Shown here: piece after piece, positions 26,216 through 35,972 of the stretch
Layout: every line of letters starts with the position of its first letter
How positions within the stretch are numbered: the stretch's first letter is position 1
NCBI RefSeq assembly: GCF_030269905.1
Contig: NZ_BSVC01000004.1
Location: 533,586-597,585 of the forward strand
DNA length: 64,000 nucleotides
Reading direction: 5' to 3'
DNA from: Pelosinus sp. IPA-1
GTDB lineage: Bacteria; Bacillota; Negativicutes; DSM-13327
Position numbers and translations under genes: made by a program
Notes under the pieces: model-generated
The model's database searches: none
What the model saw: only the letters and a program-made list of their open reading frames with translations
Told to the model about the DNA's origin: nothing

Positions 26216-27259
26216 TTATTTGACAAGAGATTTAATAATTTCTGCAGCAATCGATGAAAGAGGTACAACTTTATCAACTACACCTAATTCAATAGCGGAC
26301 TTTGGCATACCAAAAACAACTGCTGTAGATTGATCTTCGGCTATAGTATATCCCTGTTGCTGTTTTATCGCTTGTATACCCTTCGCCCCATCATGACCCA
26401 TTCCGGTAAGTATGACACCTACAGTTCGTCCTCCATAAATCTTTGCCACTGATTCCATCATTGGATCTACTGCTGGCCGGTGCCCTCCAATCGGAGGATC
26501 TTGATTCAATTTTACTACTTTGTTATTTCCTTCTCGCTCGACTGTCATGTGGTAATTACCAGGAGCAATGAAAACCATTCCTGGACGTATCACATCATTA
26601 TGCTCAGCCTCTTTAACTGTCAAAGCGGATAAAGAATTTAAACGCTCAGATAGAGATTTCGTAAAGCCTGGTGGCATATGTTGTACGATCACAACCCCAC
26701 AAGGCAGATTACCAGGTAACCTAGTAATAACTTCTTGTAACGCTCGCGGCCCACCCGTGGATGTGCCAATCGTTAAAATTTGTTCATTCTTTGATACCAC
26801 AGGTGATAAAGCAAGATTAGTCATAGATGGTAGATTTACCTTATTTTTACTTAACTGAGGCATATTGGCTTTGCTCGCAGCTCGGCATTTAGACAATATT
26901 TCAGTTCCAATGCCCGCAATGCTGGAAATAGCTCCAGCAGTTTTTGCAACAAAATCCACTGCCCCTAATTCTAAGGCAGCTAACGTTGCATCTGCCCCAG
27001 CACTAGTTAAGCTACTGAGCATAACGATTGGAGTTGGTTTTTCCCGCATAATAATTTCTAATGCTTGTATTCCATTCATAATTGGCATTTCAACATCCAT
27101 AGTTACTACGTCTGGCTTAAAGTGTTTCACTTTATCTACAGCATCTTGACCATTACGCGCTGTATCGACTACTAAAAAATCGGGTTCATTAGAAAATAGG
27201 TCTGATAATAATTTTCTCATGAAAGCAGAATCGTCAACAATTAATATTCGTATCATCAT
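26216..27259 (-). CDS. cheB: Chemotaxis response regulator and protein-glutamate methylesterase CheB
   Basis: This 347-residue protein has an N-terminal receiver domain (phospho-acceptor Asp55 in 'VVTMDVEMP', acidic pair at 9-10) and a C-terminal methylesterase domain with the catalytic Ser in 'GTSTGGPRAL', His in 'VIVQHMPPGF' and Asp in 'GMGHDGA'. It removes methyl groups from chemoreceptors. A second ATG at 27256 has slightly better Shine-Dalgarno spacing. No cheR is in this window, so the matching methyltransferase must lie elsewhere. Confidence 0.96.
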   Translation of the reverse strand: MMIRILIVDDSAFMRKLLSDLFSNEPDFLVVDTARNGQDAVDKVKHFKPDVVTMDVEMPIMNGIQALEIIMREKPTPIVMLSSLTSAGADATLAALELGAVDFVAKTAGAISSIAGIGTEILSKCRAASKANMPQLSKNKVNLPSMTNLALSPVVSKNEQILTIGTSTGGPRALQEVITRLPGNLPCGVVIVQHMPPGFTKSLSERLNSLSALTVKEAEHNDVIRPGMVFIAPGNYHMTVEREGNNKVVKLNQDPPIGGHRPAVDPMMESVAKIYGGRTVGVILTGMGHDGAKGIQAIKQQQGYTIAEDQSTAVVFGMPKSAIELGVVDKVVPLSSIAAEIIKSLVK

Positions 27260-27267
27260 CCTACCTC

Positions 27268-27921
27268 CTATAAGTTATAACCCTTTTGACGCAGCTCCAA
27301 CTGCTTCTTAAATATAAATCGACTAATTTTATCTCTTACACCATCGCGAGCACCAATAAATTTTATACTCGTCCAAAATAATGGCCGATCAATTTGAGGC
27401 TTATGGATTCTAATCACTTCACCTTCAACCTGAATTTCATTTTGTTCAGGTAAAGTGATTATCAAATTTACTTTCGTTCCAATTTTAATTTCTTTCTCAC
27501 ATACAGCCTGCAGTCCACCACCGCTAAGATCCTTAGTAACGACATTAAGAGAAATCAAATTCTCCTGATCATTCTCCAATGCATACTCAATTAAAAGTGG
27601 CTGTGCAACATCAAAACGAACAAAAGAACGTTGCTGCGTTTTTTCTATATCATAAGGAGGAGTAATAATCCATACCGGCAAAGGGCTCATTCTCTTAGTT
27701 AAAAATTTACTTTTAAAAACATAAACTCCAGTTTCATCAAATAGTTTTCCATAAAATCCTCTTCCAGCCTCAAGCAAAATAGGATGTCCCTTCTGCATTG
27801 GCATGGCAATCATCACTTGATTAGAGGTTATTTCTTCAACACGACTTGTAAACTTGGGAGAGTTGACATTTTTCGACAACATAATTTCTAAACGTTGATT
27901 TATCTTTAAAATATTTTCCAA
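27268..27921 (-). CDS. PilZ-domain flagellar brake protein (YcgR/YpfA-like)
   Basis: This 217-residue protein has an N-terminal YcgR-like PilZN domain (about 1-95) and a C-terminal PilZ domain beginning with the c-di-GMP-binding motif 'QRSFVRFDVAQP' (RxxxR-like, with one of the usual Arg pair) and 'TKDLSGGGLQA' (D/NxSxxG). Relatives bind c-di-GMP and slow the flagellar motor. TTG 27921 is preceded by AAGGGG. It lies between flhG and cheB. Confidence 0.85.
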   Translation of the reverse strand: MENILKINQRLEIMLSKNVNSPKFTSRVEEITSNQVMIAMPMQKGHPILLEAGRGFYGKLFDETGVYVFKSKFLTKRMSPLPVWIITPPYDIEKTQQRSFVRFDVAQPLLIEYALENDQENLISLNVVTKDLSGGGLQAVCEKEIKIGTKVNLIITLPEQNEIQVEGEVIRIHKPQIDRPLFWTSIKFIGARDGVRDKISRFIFKKQLELRQKGYNL

Positions 27922-27954
27922 GCTAATCCCCTTTTCCTCCTTACTGGAATGTTT

Positions 27955-28842
27955 TTATCGCATTAGTCCTACTAATTTATTAAAAAATCCTTTAATTCCA
28001 TCTGTTTTTTTTATAGTAGTTCCATATAACAGACGATTAGCAATTTCTTCTATACAACGTGCTGATGAAGAATTAGGAAATGCCAATAATAAAGGCGTTT
28101 GCTTTTTTACAGCCCTAACTAAATTAAGATCTTCACAGACAAAACCCAGACTATTGATTGATAATCCTAGAAACTTTAGAGAAACCTTTATTAATTTATC
28201 TGCAGTAATGTTACCCTCATTTGGCTCCAACACACGATTAATGACCAGTTTCAACACAGCATCACTAGAATGATTAGCATAAGTTTTCATCATAGCATAG
28301 GCATCCGTAATTGCAGTTGGTTCTGGTGTTGTAATTATAATAACCTCATCAGCAGCTACCACAAAATTCATTACACTCTTATTTATGCCTGCTCCTGTAT
28401 CAATCAAAATAATATCCGCTATATCATCTAATAAAGTAATCTGATTGACAATTCGGTTTAGCTGCGAGTCATTTAAGTTGGCTAAATTATAAATTCCAGA
28501 ACCACCTGACAAGAATTTTATGCCAAGGGGACCGTCCGCTATAATATCAATTAAAGAAAATCCGCCTTCTAATAAATGCAATAGATTATAAGGGGTTGAG
28601 CAACCTAATATAACATCTACATTACCCATGCCTAGGTCAGCATCTAAAATTACAACTCTCTGACCTAATTTAGCTAACGCTAATGCTAAATTCACTGTGA
28701 AATTAGTTTTACCAACACCACCCTTACCACTTGTAACAGTAATTACGCGGGTATTAGTATGATTTGCCTTAATCACAGAACTACTAGGTTTAAGAGGAAC
28801 ACTTTGTACCATCTTTCGCAATTTTTCCGCTTGATCCCACAT
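27955..28842 (-). CDS. flhG: MinD/ParA-type ATPase FlhG (FleN/YlxH)
   Basis: This 295-residue P-loop ATPase has the deviant Walker A 'TVTSGKGGVGKTNFTVNLALAL', switch 'ILDADLGMGNVDVILG' and 'ILIDTGAGI'. FlhG controls flagellar number and placement, acting on the FlhF GTPase. It starts 1 bp after the flhF stop, and the short N-terminus contains a possible activator helix ('MWDQAEKLRKMV') known in this family to stimulate the FlhF GTPase. Confidence 0.94.
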   Translation of the reverse strand: MWDQAEKLRKMVQSVPLKPSSSVIKANHTNTRVITVTSGKGGVGKTNFTVNLALALAKLGQRVVILDADLGMGNVDVILGCSTPYNLLHLLEGGFSLIDIIADGPLGIKFLSGGSGIYNLANLNDSQLNRIVNQITLLDDIADIILIDTGAGINKSVMNFVVAADEVIIITTPEPTAITDAYAMMKTYANHSSDAVLKLVINRVLEPNEGNITADKLIKVSLKFLGLSINSLGFVCEDLNLVRAVKKQTPLLLAFPNSSSARCIEEIANRLLYGTTIKKTDGIKGFFNKLVGLMR

Positions 28843-28843
28843 T

Positions 28844-29938
28844 CTAATCCCTCAAAATCAATGGTGTTAATTTAGTAAAATCGACTAATTCTATATCATC
28901 AGGCACATTTTGGCCATTAGTAACATAAGATAAAGATAATGGAAACTGATGCAAAAGATTTATTATTGTACCGATATTTCGAGTCTCATCAATTTTAGTA
29001 AAAATAACTTTATCTGGTGAGCAGACAGAAAACTTTTTCACAATATCTAAAGCATCTTTGTACTTTGTAGTAGCACTCAATACTAAATACTTTTCAATCG
29101 TTTCATCTATTTGCAAAAGGCTCTGCAATTCTTCTATCTGATCACTATTATGAGGACTTCTACCAGCTGTATCAATTAATATTAGTTGCTTATCCTTATT
29201 AGAGTTCAAGACCTTTTTTAATTCTTCCCCATCATATACGATATGAATTGGCATCCCCATAATATCAGAGTAAGTCTTTAATTGTTCAACGGCAGAAATA
29301 CGATAGGTATCTGCTGTCACCAGAGCAACTTGATATCCGTCTTGAATTGCAAATTTGGCTGCCAATTTTGCAATCGTTGTCGTTTTACCAACCCCAGTTG
29401 GTCCAATAAACGCAACAATTTTCCTGCCATCCTTAGGGATTTCAATCCCAGAAGCAGATTCTAAATAAGTTTGAATTTGTGCAATTATCATCTTACGAAG
29501 TTCAAAACTTGCAGTATCAAATTTAGATGAATCAACCGGTAAATCCTGTAATATTTTTTCGGCAACCTGAACATCAATATCATTATTGATTAATAGCTCA
29601 AGTGCTGGAGAGCTTTTGCCATCCTTGGGAATTTTATGTAGTACCTTTTCTAACAAATTACGCATGCTAGCAAGCTCAAATTGTACTGCAACATCCTTAG
29701 ATGTTTCTTTACCACTAGGCTCTATTATTTGTTTTTGTATTGAAGGTGCTGACACTGGCGTAGCGACTGGTGTTTCAATCGCTGCCGTGACTTCTACTTT
29801 TTCTTTTAAAAAGTAACCAAAAATTCCACCTCTACGAATTTTTCTTGTATGTAATATAATCGCATCACGGCCTAAAACCCCCTTAACTTGCGCCATAGCC
29901 TCCTGTATAGTATCAGCAGTAAATACTCTAACTTTCAA
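28844..29938 (-). CDS. flhF: SRP-type GTPase FlhF
   Basis: This 364-residue protein has an N-terminal basic B domain ('RVFTADTIQEAMAQVKGVLGRDAIILHTRKIR') and a variable linker. The NG domain follows, with '[18 protein letters not shown]' (P loop), 'VTADTYRISAVEQL', 'LIDTAGRSPHN' and 'FTKIDETRNIG'. FlhF sets the site and number of flagella. The start is TTG 29938, directly after the flhA stop (TAATTG). Confidence 0.94.
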   Translation of the reverse strand: MKVRVFTADTIQEAMAQVKGVLGRDAIILHTRKIRRGGIFGYFLKEKVEVTAAIETPVATPVSAPSIQKQIIEPSGKETSKDVAVQFELASMRNLLEKVLHKIPKDGKSSPALELLINNDIDVQVAEKILQDLPVDSSKFDTASFELRKMIIAQIQTYLESASGIEIPKDGRKIVAFIGPTGVGKTTTIAKLAAKFAIQDGYQVALVTADTYRISAVEQLKTYSDIMGMPIHIVYDGEELKKVLNSNKDKQLILIDTAGRSPHNSDQIEELQSLLQIDETIEKYLVLSATTKYKDALDIVKKFSVCSPDKVIFTKIDETRNIGTIINLLHQFPLSLSYVTNGQNVPDDIELVDFTKLTPLILRD

Positions 29939-32011
29939 TTATATTTTCACCATCCCTAACGATTGCACTTCAACATTGGATTCCAGTTCTGCATAAGATA
30001 AAACAATTAAATTAGGTATGCTGCGCTCTACTAATTTATAGAAATACGTTCTAACAGCAGGACTTGTAAGAATAATTGGTTGATAACCAATATTTGTAAT
30101 TCTAGGTAACTCTTTAGACAAGCAAGATATGATTGTTTGAAGGACGGTTGGTTCAAGAGCTACATAAGAACCATTTTCATTGCGTTGTACTGCGCCTGCA
30201 ATCAAGTTTTCCAACTGTGGATCAACGGTTAAACAAGTTAAAATGTTATTTTGGGCATATTGCCTTGAAATTTGTCTAGCTAATGCATGACGAACATATT
30301 CCGTTAAAATATCTGTATCTTTAGTTAGCTGAGCATAGTCAGCTAGGGTTTCAAAAATTGTCACCATATCTCGTATAGAGATCCGCTCACGTAATAATTT
30401 AGCTAATACCTTTTGAATATCACCAATTGACAACAAGTTCGGTGTTAATTCTTCTACTACAGTTGCATTATTTTGCTTCACAGATTCAACTAAGGTTTGA
30501 ACTTCTTGACGTCCCAAAATTTCAAAGGCATGACTCTTAACAACTTCTGTAAGATGAGTCGCTAATACCGATACAGGATCTACCACAGTATACCCTGCTA
30601 GTTCCGCCTGTTCTCGATTTGCCTCTTGAATCCATAATGCAGGCAAGCCAAAAGCAGGTTCTACCGTTTCAATACCGCTAACTTCCTCAAACACAGTGCC
30701 TGAGTTCATAGCTAAGTAATGATCAAGTAATAATTCGCCCTTAGCAATCTCTATCCCTTTTAATTTTATTACATATATATTAGGTTTTAATTGAATATTA
30801 TCCCGAATTCGAATAGTAGGAACAATCAACCCTAATTCTAAAGCACATTGACGACGGATCATAACTACACGGTCAAGCAAATCCCCGCCTTGAGAAACAT
30901 CTACCATAGGTATAAGACTATAACCAATTTCAAGTTCCATCGTATCAATTTGTAATAACGATACGATATTTTCTGGGTTACGTACCTCTTGATTTTCCTT
31001 TTCTTCTAAGCTATTTATCTCCGATTGTGCTTCATGTTGCATACTTCTTCTTAACACAAAGCCAATTGCAAAAGCAATGAGAGCAAGAGATAAAAAAGGG
31101 ATAATTGGCAAGCCAGGAACAAAAGATAACATTGCCAATACGCCAGATACAATAAAAAATACTCGTGGTGTTGTAAAAATTTGTGCCACAAGATCATGAC
31201 CCAGATTCGAATCAGATGCAGCTCTCGTCACCACGATACCGGTTGCCGTAGAGATTAACAATGCTGGTATTTGATTAACTAAGCCTTCCCCAACAGTCAA
31301 TAAAGTGTAGCTTTGTAATGCCTGTACTATACCTAAGTTTCGCTGGACCATGCCAATTATAAAACCACCAACAATATTGATAACAATAATAATAATTGCA
31401 GCTATTGCATCCCCTTTTACAAACTTACTCGCTCCGTCCATCGCTCCATAAAAATCAGCTTCTCGTTGAATCTTAACGCGACGATGACGTGCTTCAGCAT
31501 CTGTAATCGCGCCAGAGTTCAAATCAGCATCAATACTCATTTGTTTACCCGGCATAGCATCCAAAGTAAACCTAGCAGCAACTTCCGCGACACGCTCAGA
31601 ACCTTTGGTAATAACCATAAACTGTATAATAATCAAAATAACAAACATGATAAAACCAATGATAGCATTACCACCAACTACAAAGTTACCGAATGCCATA
31701 ATGACTTCGCCTGCATAACCATCAAGTAAGATAAGTCGCGTTGACGACACGTTTAGTGCTAACCGAAATAAGGTGGTAATTAACAATAAGGAAGGAAAGA
31801 TTGAAAACTGCAATGGCTCAACATTATAAACAGCTATCATTATAATAATAAGAGCTAGAGTAATATTTAATGTTAACAATAAATCCAATAAAACAGATGG
31901 CAATGGAATTATCATCATGACAACAATCATAATAATTGCAAGACCAACTACAATATCACTATATTTTGTTATTTTAGAAAAACTTGAAACCGGCGCTGTT
32001 TGTGTAGCCAC
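29939..32011 (-). CDS. flhA: Flagellar export gate protein FlhA
   Basis: This 690-residue protein has eight N-terminal membrane helices (about 15-320), including the FHIPEP-type signature 'GNFVVGGNAIIGFIMFVILIIIQFMVITKGSERVAEVAARFTLDAMPGKQMSIDADL'. A large cytoplasmic domain for chaperone and substrate docking follows. It is part of the type III export apparatus. GTG 32011 follows AAGGAG at 8 bases. Confidence 0.96.
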   Translation of the reverse strand: MATQTAPVSSFSKITKYSDIVVGLAIIMIVVMMIIPLPSVLLDLLLTLNITLALIIIMIAVYNVEPLQFSIFPSLLLITTLFRLALNVSSTRLILLDGYAGEVIMAFGNFVVGGNAIIGFIMFVILIIIQFMVITKGSERVAEVAARFTLDAMPGKQMSIDADLNSGAITDAEARHRRVKIQREADFYGAMDGASKFVKGDAIAAIIIIVINIVGGFIIGMVQRNLGIVQALQSYTLLTVGEGLVNQIPALLISTATGIVVTRAASDSNLGHDLVAQIFTTPRVFFIVSGVLAMLSFVPGLPIIPFLSLALIAFAIGFVLRRSMQHEAQSEINSLEEKENQEVRNPENIVSLLQIDTMELEIGYSLIPMVDVSQGGDLLDRVVMIRRQCALELGLIVPTIRIRDNIQLKPNIYVIKLKGIEIAKGELLLDHYLAMNSGTVFEEVSGIETVEPAFGLPALWIQEANREQAELAGYTVVDPVSVLATHLTEVVKSHAFEILGRQEVQTLVESVKQNNATVVEELTPNLLSIGDIQKVLAKLLRERISIRDMVTIFETLADYAQLTKDTDILTEYVRHALARQISRQYAQNNILTCLTVDPQLENLIAGAVQRNENGSYVALEPTVLQTIISCLSKELPRITNIGYQPIILTSPAVRTYFYKLVERSIPNLIVLSYAELESNVEVQSLGMVKI

Positions 32012-32029
32012 TTTTTTCGCTCCTTCTAA

Positions 32030-33129
32030 TTAAGAAAAACGTTTTTTCAATTTATAAACATATGCTAATACTTCTGCTACGGCCTGGTATAATTCTGGTG
32101 GTACTGGTTGATTAATCTCAACAGCAGCATATAAGGCACGAGCTAATATTTTATTTTCAACAATAACAACACTATTTTCTTTGGCAATTTCCTTAATTTT
32201 TTGCGCTATTAGATCCTGCCCCTTTGCTACGATAACGGGGGCCAACATCTCTTTATCATATTTTAAGGCAACAGCAAAGTGAGTTGGGTTTGTCACAATC
32301 ACATCAGCCTTTGGGACTTCTTGCATCATACGTTGCATAGACATGGCTCTCTGACGCTGTTTGATTTTGCCCTTTATTTGTGGGTCACCTTCCATTTGTT
32401 TAAATTCTTGCTTAATATCATCTTTACTCATTTTTAAGCTTTGTTTATGTTCCCACCACTGATAAAAATAATCAAATGCGGCTAACACCATCATTACAGC
32501 ACTAATCTGAAAAACCAAGTCTAAAATTAGTGATACCGCTAAATGTAACGAATCGATTAGTTCTGCCCCAACCAAAGCAGGAATTTGTTGTGTCTGTTTT
32601 ATCATAAAGCGGTAAATAAAATAACCAATAATAACTATTTTCAATATTGATTTTGCCAGTTCCACTATGGATCGTTTAGAAAATAACCGTCCAAACCCTG
32701 CAATCGGATTTATTTTACTAAAACTAGGCATAAGAGGTTCCAATGAAAAGATAAAGCCAACCTGAAGAAAATTAATTATCAAAGATATTAACAAAATAAC
32801 GCACATCATTGGTAAGGCTGTTTTTAAAAACACAACACCAAAACCGAAAAAATCTCCTGTAGAGAATTTATTGTAATGTCTGGTAAAACTAAATTAGAAA
32901 AAATTAATTGCATATAACCAATTAATTCATCGTAAATATAAGAACCAATGACTTTGAGTGTAAAGAAAGCTGCTAGAATAACAAATACGGAATTCACTTC
33001 CGTGCTTTTAGCAACTTGTCCCTTGTCCCTGGCTTCTCCCTTACGTTTTGCAGTCCCCTCTTCTGTTTTTTCCCCGGCAAATAACTGTAAGTCAAAATCT
33101 AATTTATTATAGGAGTGACATAAGCTCAC
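32030..33129 (-). pseudogene. flhB: Flagellar export switch protein FlhB, frameshifted
   Basis: Two frames together make one FlhB of about 366 residues. The 5' frame (GTG 33129 to stop 32824) carries 'DLQLFAGEKTEEGTAKRKGEARDKGQVAKS' and the first helix. The 3' frame (to 32030) carries the remaining helices ('FLKTALPMMCVILLI'), and the cytoplasmic domain with the self-cleavage motif 'TNPTHFAVALKYD'. The join falls between 32824 and 32852, which contains a run of six A (32847-32852) and a T5/A5 run. Adding one base in either restores the frame. Causes could be a real mutation, a sequencing error, or slippage. Without correction FlhB, and so flagellar export, would be lost, although every other fla gene is intact. 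The 5' start is inferred: GTG one base after the fliR stop. Confidence 0.85.
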
Positions 33130-33130
33130 T

Positions 33131-33910
33131 TTATCCCAAGAGTGCCAAGAGTCGGAAGATATCTTTATACATTCCATTAAACGCCATCTCCAAAAAAATT
33201 ATATAAAAAGGCAATGCTAAAGATAATACAAAAAGACCAATAAGAATTTTTCCCGGCACACCCACAACAAAAATATTCATTTGTGGCATTGTACGAGCCA
33301 ATATTCCTAGAGCTATATCTGTTATTATTATCGTGATAAGAATTGGCATACTAATCTTTAGTGCAATAACAAAAGTTCCACTAACCATGTTAATAATAAA
33401 GTCTGATAGTGCTGCCTGAACTGTAAACCCAGTTACAGGAACTAATTTAAAGCTAGAAAACAACGCAGATAACAAAACATGATGACCATTTGTAGCTAAA
33501 AAAACTAGCAATGCTAAGATATATTTAAAGTTACCAATCAACGGAACCTGAGTACCTGACTGTGGATCAATTATATTAATAACACCAAAACCTATCTGCA
33601 TATCAAGTAATTGACCTGCCATTTGAACGGAGGAAAAGACTAGAGAACTAACAAACCCTATAATCAAACCAATAACAAGCTCTCCCATAACAAGAAAAAG
33701 ATATGGAAGAAAATGTTCTGGTATTACGACCCCACTTTGATAAGCCAGCGGAAATAGTATATATGTAATTATGAGCGCTAGGCCTACTTTAATATACTTA
33801 TTAATGTTCTTACTACCAAAGATAGGCGTCATCATAAATATACCAGTAATACGAACAAATATTAGTAGGAAGAAGGCCACCTGATTTTGCATTAACGCAA
33901 AAAAATCCAC
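33131..33910 (-). CDS. fliR: Flagellar export protein FliR
   Basis: This 259-residue protein has about six membrane helices and is a component of the export gate core with FliP and FliQ. Family features include 'FVRITGIFMMTPIFGSKNI' at the N-terminus and 'DMQIGFGVINIIDPQSGTQVPLIG' in the middle. It ends 1 bp before flhB and starts 17 bp after fliQ. Confidence 0.94.
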   Translation of the reverse strand: MDFFALMQNQVAFFLLIFVRITGIFMMTPIFGSKNINKYIKVGLALIITYILFPLAYQSGVVIPEHFLPYLFLVMGELVIGLIIGFVSSLVFSSVQMAGQLLDMQIGFGVINIIDPQSGTQVPLIGNFKYILALLVFLATNGHHVLLSALFSSFKLVPVTGFTVQAALSDFIINMVSGTFVIALKISMPILITIIITDIALGILARTMPQMNIFVVGVPGKILIGLFVLSLALPFYIIFLEMAFNGMYKDIFRLLALLG

Positions 33911-33927
33911 AAAAATTACTCCTTACA

Positions 33928-34197
33928 TCAACGGACCATATTTGGTAAATTAGTGAAAATTTCACGTGTATAATCAACCATCAAGCTTAACATCCATGGA
34001 CCAAATACCAATATTGCAACAAAGATGGCAATTATTTTAGGAATAAAAGCTAGTGTTTGTTCTTGGATCTGCGTCGTAGCTTGAAAAACACTAACCATAA
34101 CACCGACTAATAAGCCAAGTCCTAACATAGGTGCTGCAATAAGTATCACCATTGACAAAGCATCACGACTAATTTGAACTGCCATATCGCCTGACAT
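33928..34197 (-). CDS. fliQ: Flagellar export protein FliQ
   Basis: This 89-residue protein is a two-helix hairpin: 'AVQISRDALSMVILIAAPMLGLGLLVGVMVSVFQATTQIQEQTLAFIPKIIAIF' is the classic FliQ signature. It follows fliP by 11 bp behind GGAGG. Confidence 0.95.
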   Translation of the reverse strand: MSGDMAVQISRDALSMVILIAAPMLGLGLLVGVMVSVFQATTQIQEQTLAFIPKIIAIFVAILVFGPWMLSLMVDYTREIFTNLPNMVR

Positions 34198-34208
34198 AAA
34201 ACCCTCCT

Positions 34209-34973
34209 TTAGTGGAAACTATGAATCAACGAGAGAACAATCAAGTGCCAACCATCCACTAATATAAATAACAATAATTTAAAAGGTAGTGAAATCATTA
34301 CGGGTGGTACCATCATCATACCCATTGACATTAAAGTACTTGCCACCACCATATCCACGACAATGAAGGGAATGTAAATTAAAAAACCGATTTGAAAAGC
34401 AGTTTTCAGTTCACTAATAATAAAAGAGGGTATCAACGTTGTAGTTGGTACATCCTCTGGGGAATTGGGACGGGGACCTTCTGTCAAATTAACAAATAAG
34501 GCCAAGTCATTTTCTCGCGTCTGTTTAAACATAAACTGACGCATCGGCTTTAATACTTCTGTCATAGCCGTCTCCTGAGAAACCGTACCTGCTAAATAAG
34601 GTTGAAGGCCATTTTGATTAGCCTGATCCAGATAAGGCGACATTGTAAAGAAAGTTAAGAATAAAGCCAAACCTACCAAAACCTGATTTGGTGGCATCTG
34701 CTGTGTAGCAAGAGCACTACGCAAAAAAGATAATACGACAATAATCCTTGTAAAAGATGTCATCATTATTAAAATTGATGGCGCTAAAGTTAACACGGTC
34801 ATGGTAAGTAAAATCTGCAAACTAAGTGCTACATCCTTAGGTTCGGTAGCAGCCTCCACCCCAATATTTAGATTTGGAATTGGAACTAATGGAGCAGAAC
34901 TGGCTAATGATGGAGTAACCAATAAGACGGTGAAAGCAATCACACTAAAAAATATGTTTCGATATTTAGACAC
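34209..34973 (-). CDS. fliP: Flagellar export protein FliP
   Basis: This 254-residue protein has a cleavable signal peptide (residues 1-25, ending 'TPSLASSA') and four helices. The signature '[54 protein letters not shown]' is present, with '[29 protein letters not shown]' later. It forms the export pore with FliQ and FliR. The start is GTG 34973. Confidence 0.96.
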   Translation of the reverse strand: MSKYRNIFFSVIAFTVLLVTPSLASSAPLVPIPNLNIGVEAATEPKDVALSLQILLTMTVLTLAPSILIMMTSFTRIIVVLSFLRSALATQQMPPNQVLVGLALFLTFFTMSPYLDQANQNGLQPYLAGTVSQETAMTEVLKPMRQFMFKQTRENDLALFVNLTEGPRPNSPEDVPTTTLIPSFIISELKTAFQIGFLIYIPFIVVDMVVASTLMSMGMMMVPPVMISLPFKLLLFILVDGWHLIVLSLIHSFH

Positions 34974-34978
34974 TTACC

Positions 34979-35545
34979 TTACCTCTTCTCGCTTTCCTGT
35001 TTTTGTTCATTTTGCGTAAATGCGCCAAAAGTACTAGGAAATGTTTGGGAAAGTCGTTGTAGAGAAGCGAGTTGCCTTTGAAAAACCCCCTCAAACTGTT
35101 CTTTAGGCACAGAAAGCTGTTCTACTTTTAACTTTTTGATTTCCTCAACATCTGTTATTTCTTGCAAAACACTAATATTTTGATCTGTAACTCCTAATAT
35201 CAAAAACTTACCTGCAATTTCAACGATGTATACTGCTCGATTAGCCCCTAAAGACAAAGTACCCACTATTTTATTGCTACCAATTGCCGATAAACCTCCC
35301 AACTTTTTTCCTAAAAAACGGGAGGCAAAATAAGCAAGTCCAATAACAAGTGCAAAAGTCAGTAATAGAGAAAAAATATAGGAAATGGTAGAAAACCAAG
35401 ATACAGAGGCAGTGGGCTTTGGTTCTTGATATTGCAAATATTCACCACCAACTTCTGCAGCATAAACTGGGTCAATTGTTAATACTCCGGAGAAGAGTAT
35501 TAACAATATTACTATAAACATTCCTAGGTAATTCTTATTATTCAT
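34979..35545 (-). CDS. fliO: Flagellar biosynthesis protein FliO/FliZ
   Basis: This 188-residue protein has an N-terminal signal or anchor (7-28), a second helix near 52-72 ('ISYIFSLLLTFALVIGLAYFASRFL'), and the small cytoplasmic FliO domain ('GTLSLGANRAVYIVEIAGKFLILGVTDQNISVLQEI'). A Gln-rich tail follows. FliO helps assemble the FliP ring. It lies immediately upstream of fliP. Confidence 0.88.
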   Translation of the reverse strand: MNNKNYLGMFIVILLILFSGVLTIDPVYAAEVGGEYLQYQEPKPTASVSWFSTISYIFSLLLTFALVIGLAYFASRFLGKKLGGLSAIGSNKIVGTLSLGANRAVYIVEIAGKFLILGVTDQNISVLQEITDVEEIKKLKVEQLSVPKEQFEGVFQRQLASLQRLSQTFPSTFGAFTQNEQKQESEKR

Positions 35546-35547
35546 TA

Positions 35548-35910
35548 TTAACCAACTGCTTTACGAACAGCTTCCAGCACTCTATCAGGTTGAAAAGGTT
35601 TTACAATAAAGTCACGAGCACCAGCTTGAATGGCTTCAACTACCATTGCTTGTTGCCCCATTGCACTGCACATGATGACTTTGGCACTAGGATCAAGTTT
35701 TTTAATTTCTTTTACGGCAGTAATACCATCCATTTCGGGCATAGTAATATCCATCGTAGTAAGATCAGGTTTTAGTTCTTGAAATTTTTCAAGTGCCTTC
35801 AAACCATTTTCCGCCTCACCAACTATTTCGTATCCATTTTTACTTAAAATATCCTTTACCATCATGCGCATAAACGCAGCATCGTCAACAATTAATACTC
35901 TCGTTGCCAT
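35548..35910 (-). CDS. cheY: Chemotaxis response regulator CheY
   Basis: This 120-residue stand-alone receiver domain has phospho-acceptor Asp54 in 'LTTMDITMPEMDG', acidic pair Asp9-Asp10, Ser82 and Lys104 in 'FIVKPF'. It carries phosphate from CheA to the FliM/FliY switch and is removed by CheC and FliY. As in Bacillus, it lies directly after fliY. Confidence 0.95.
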   Translation of the reverse strand: MATRVLIVDDAAFMRMMVKDILSKNGYEIVGEAENGLKALEKFQELKPDLTTMDITMPEMDGITAVKEIKKLDPSAKVIMCSAMGQQAMVVEAIQAGARDFIVKPFQPDRVLEAVRKAVG

Positions 35911-35972
35911 TTCTATATCTCCCCCTAATTACTTATAACTTATATTAATCAATCATTAATAAAAAAATAGTC

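Noticed and set aside
32821..32852. Two separate genes for the flhB halves
   Set aside because: Neither half is a known stand-alone family here. The 3' start lacks a ribosome binding site, and the domains are collinear with FlhB.
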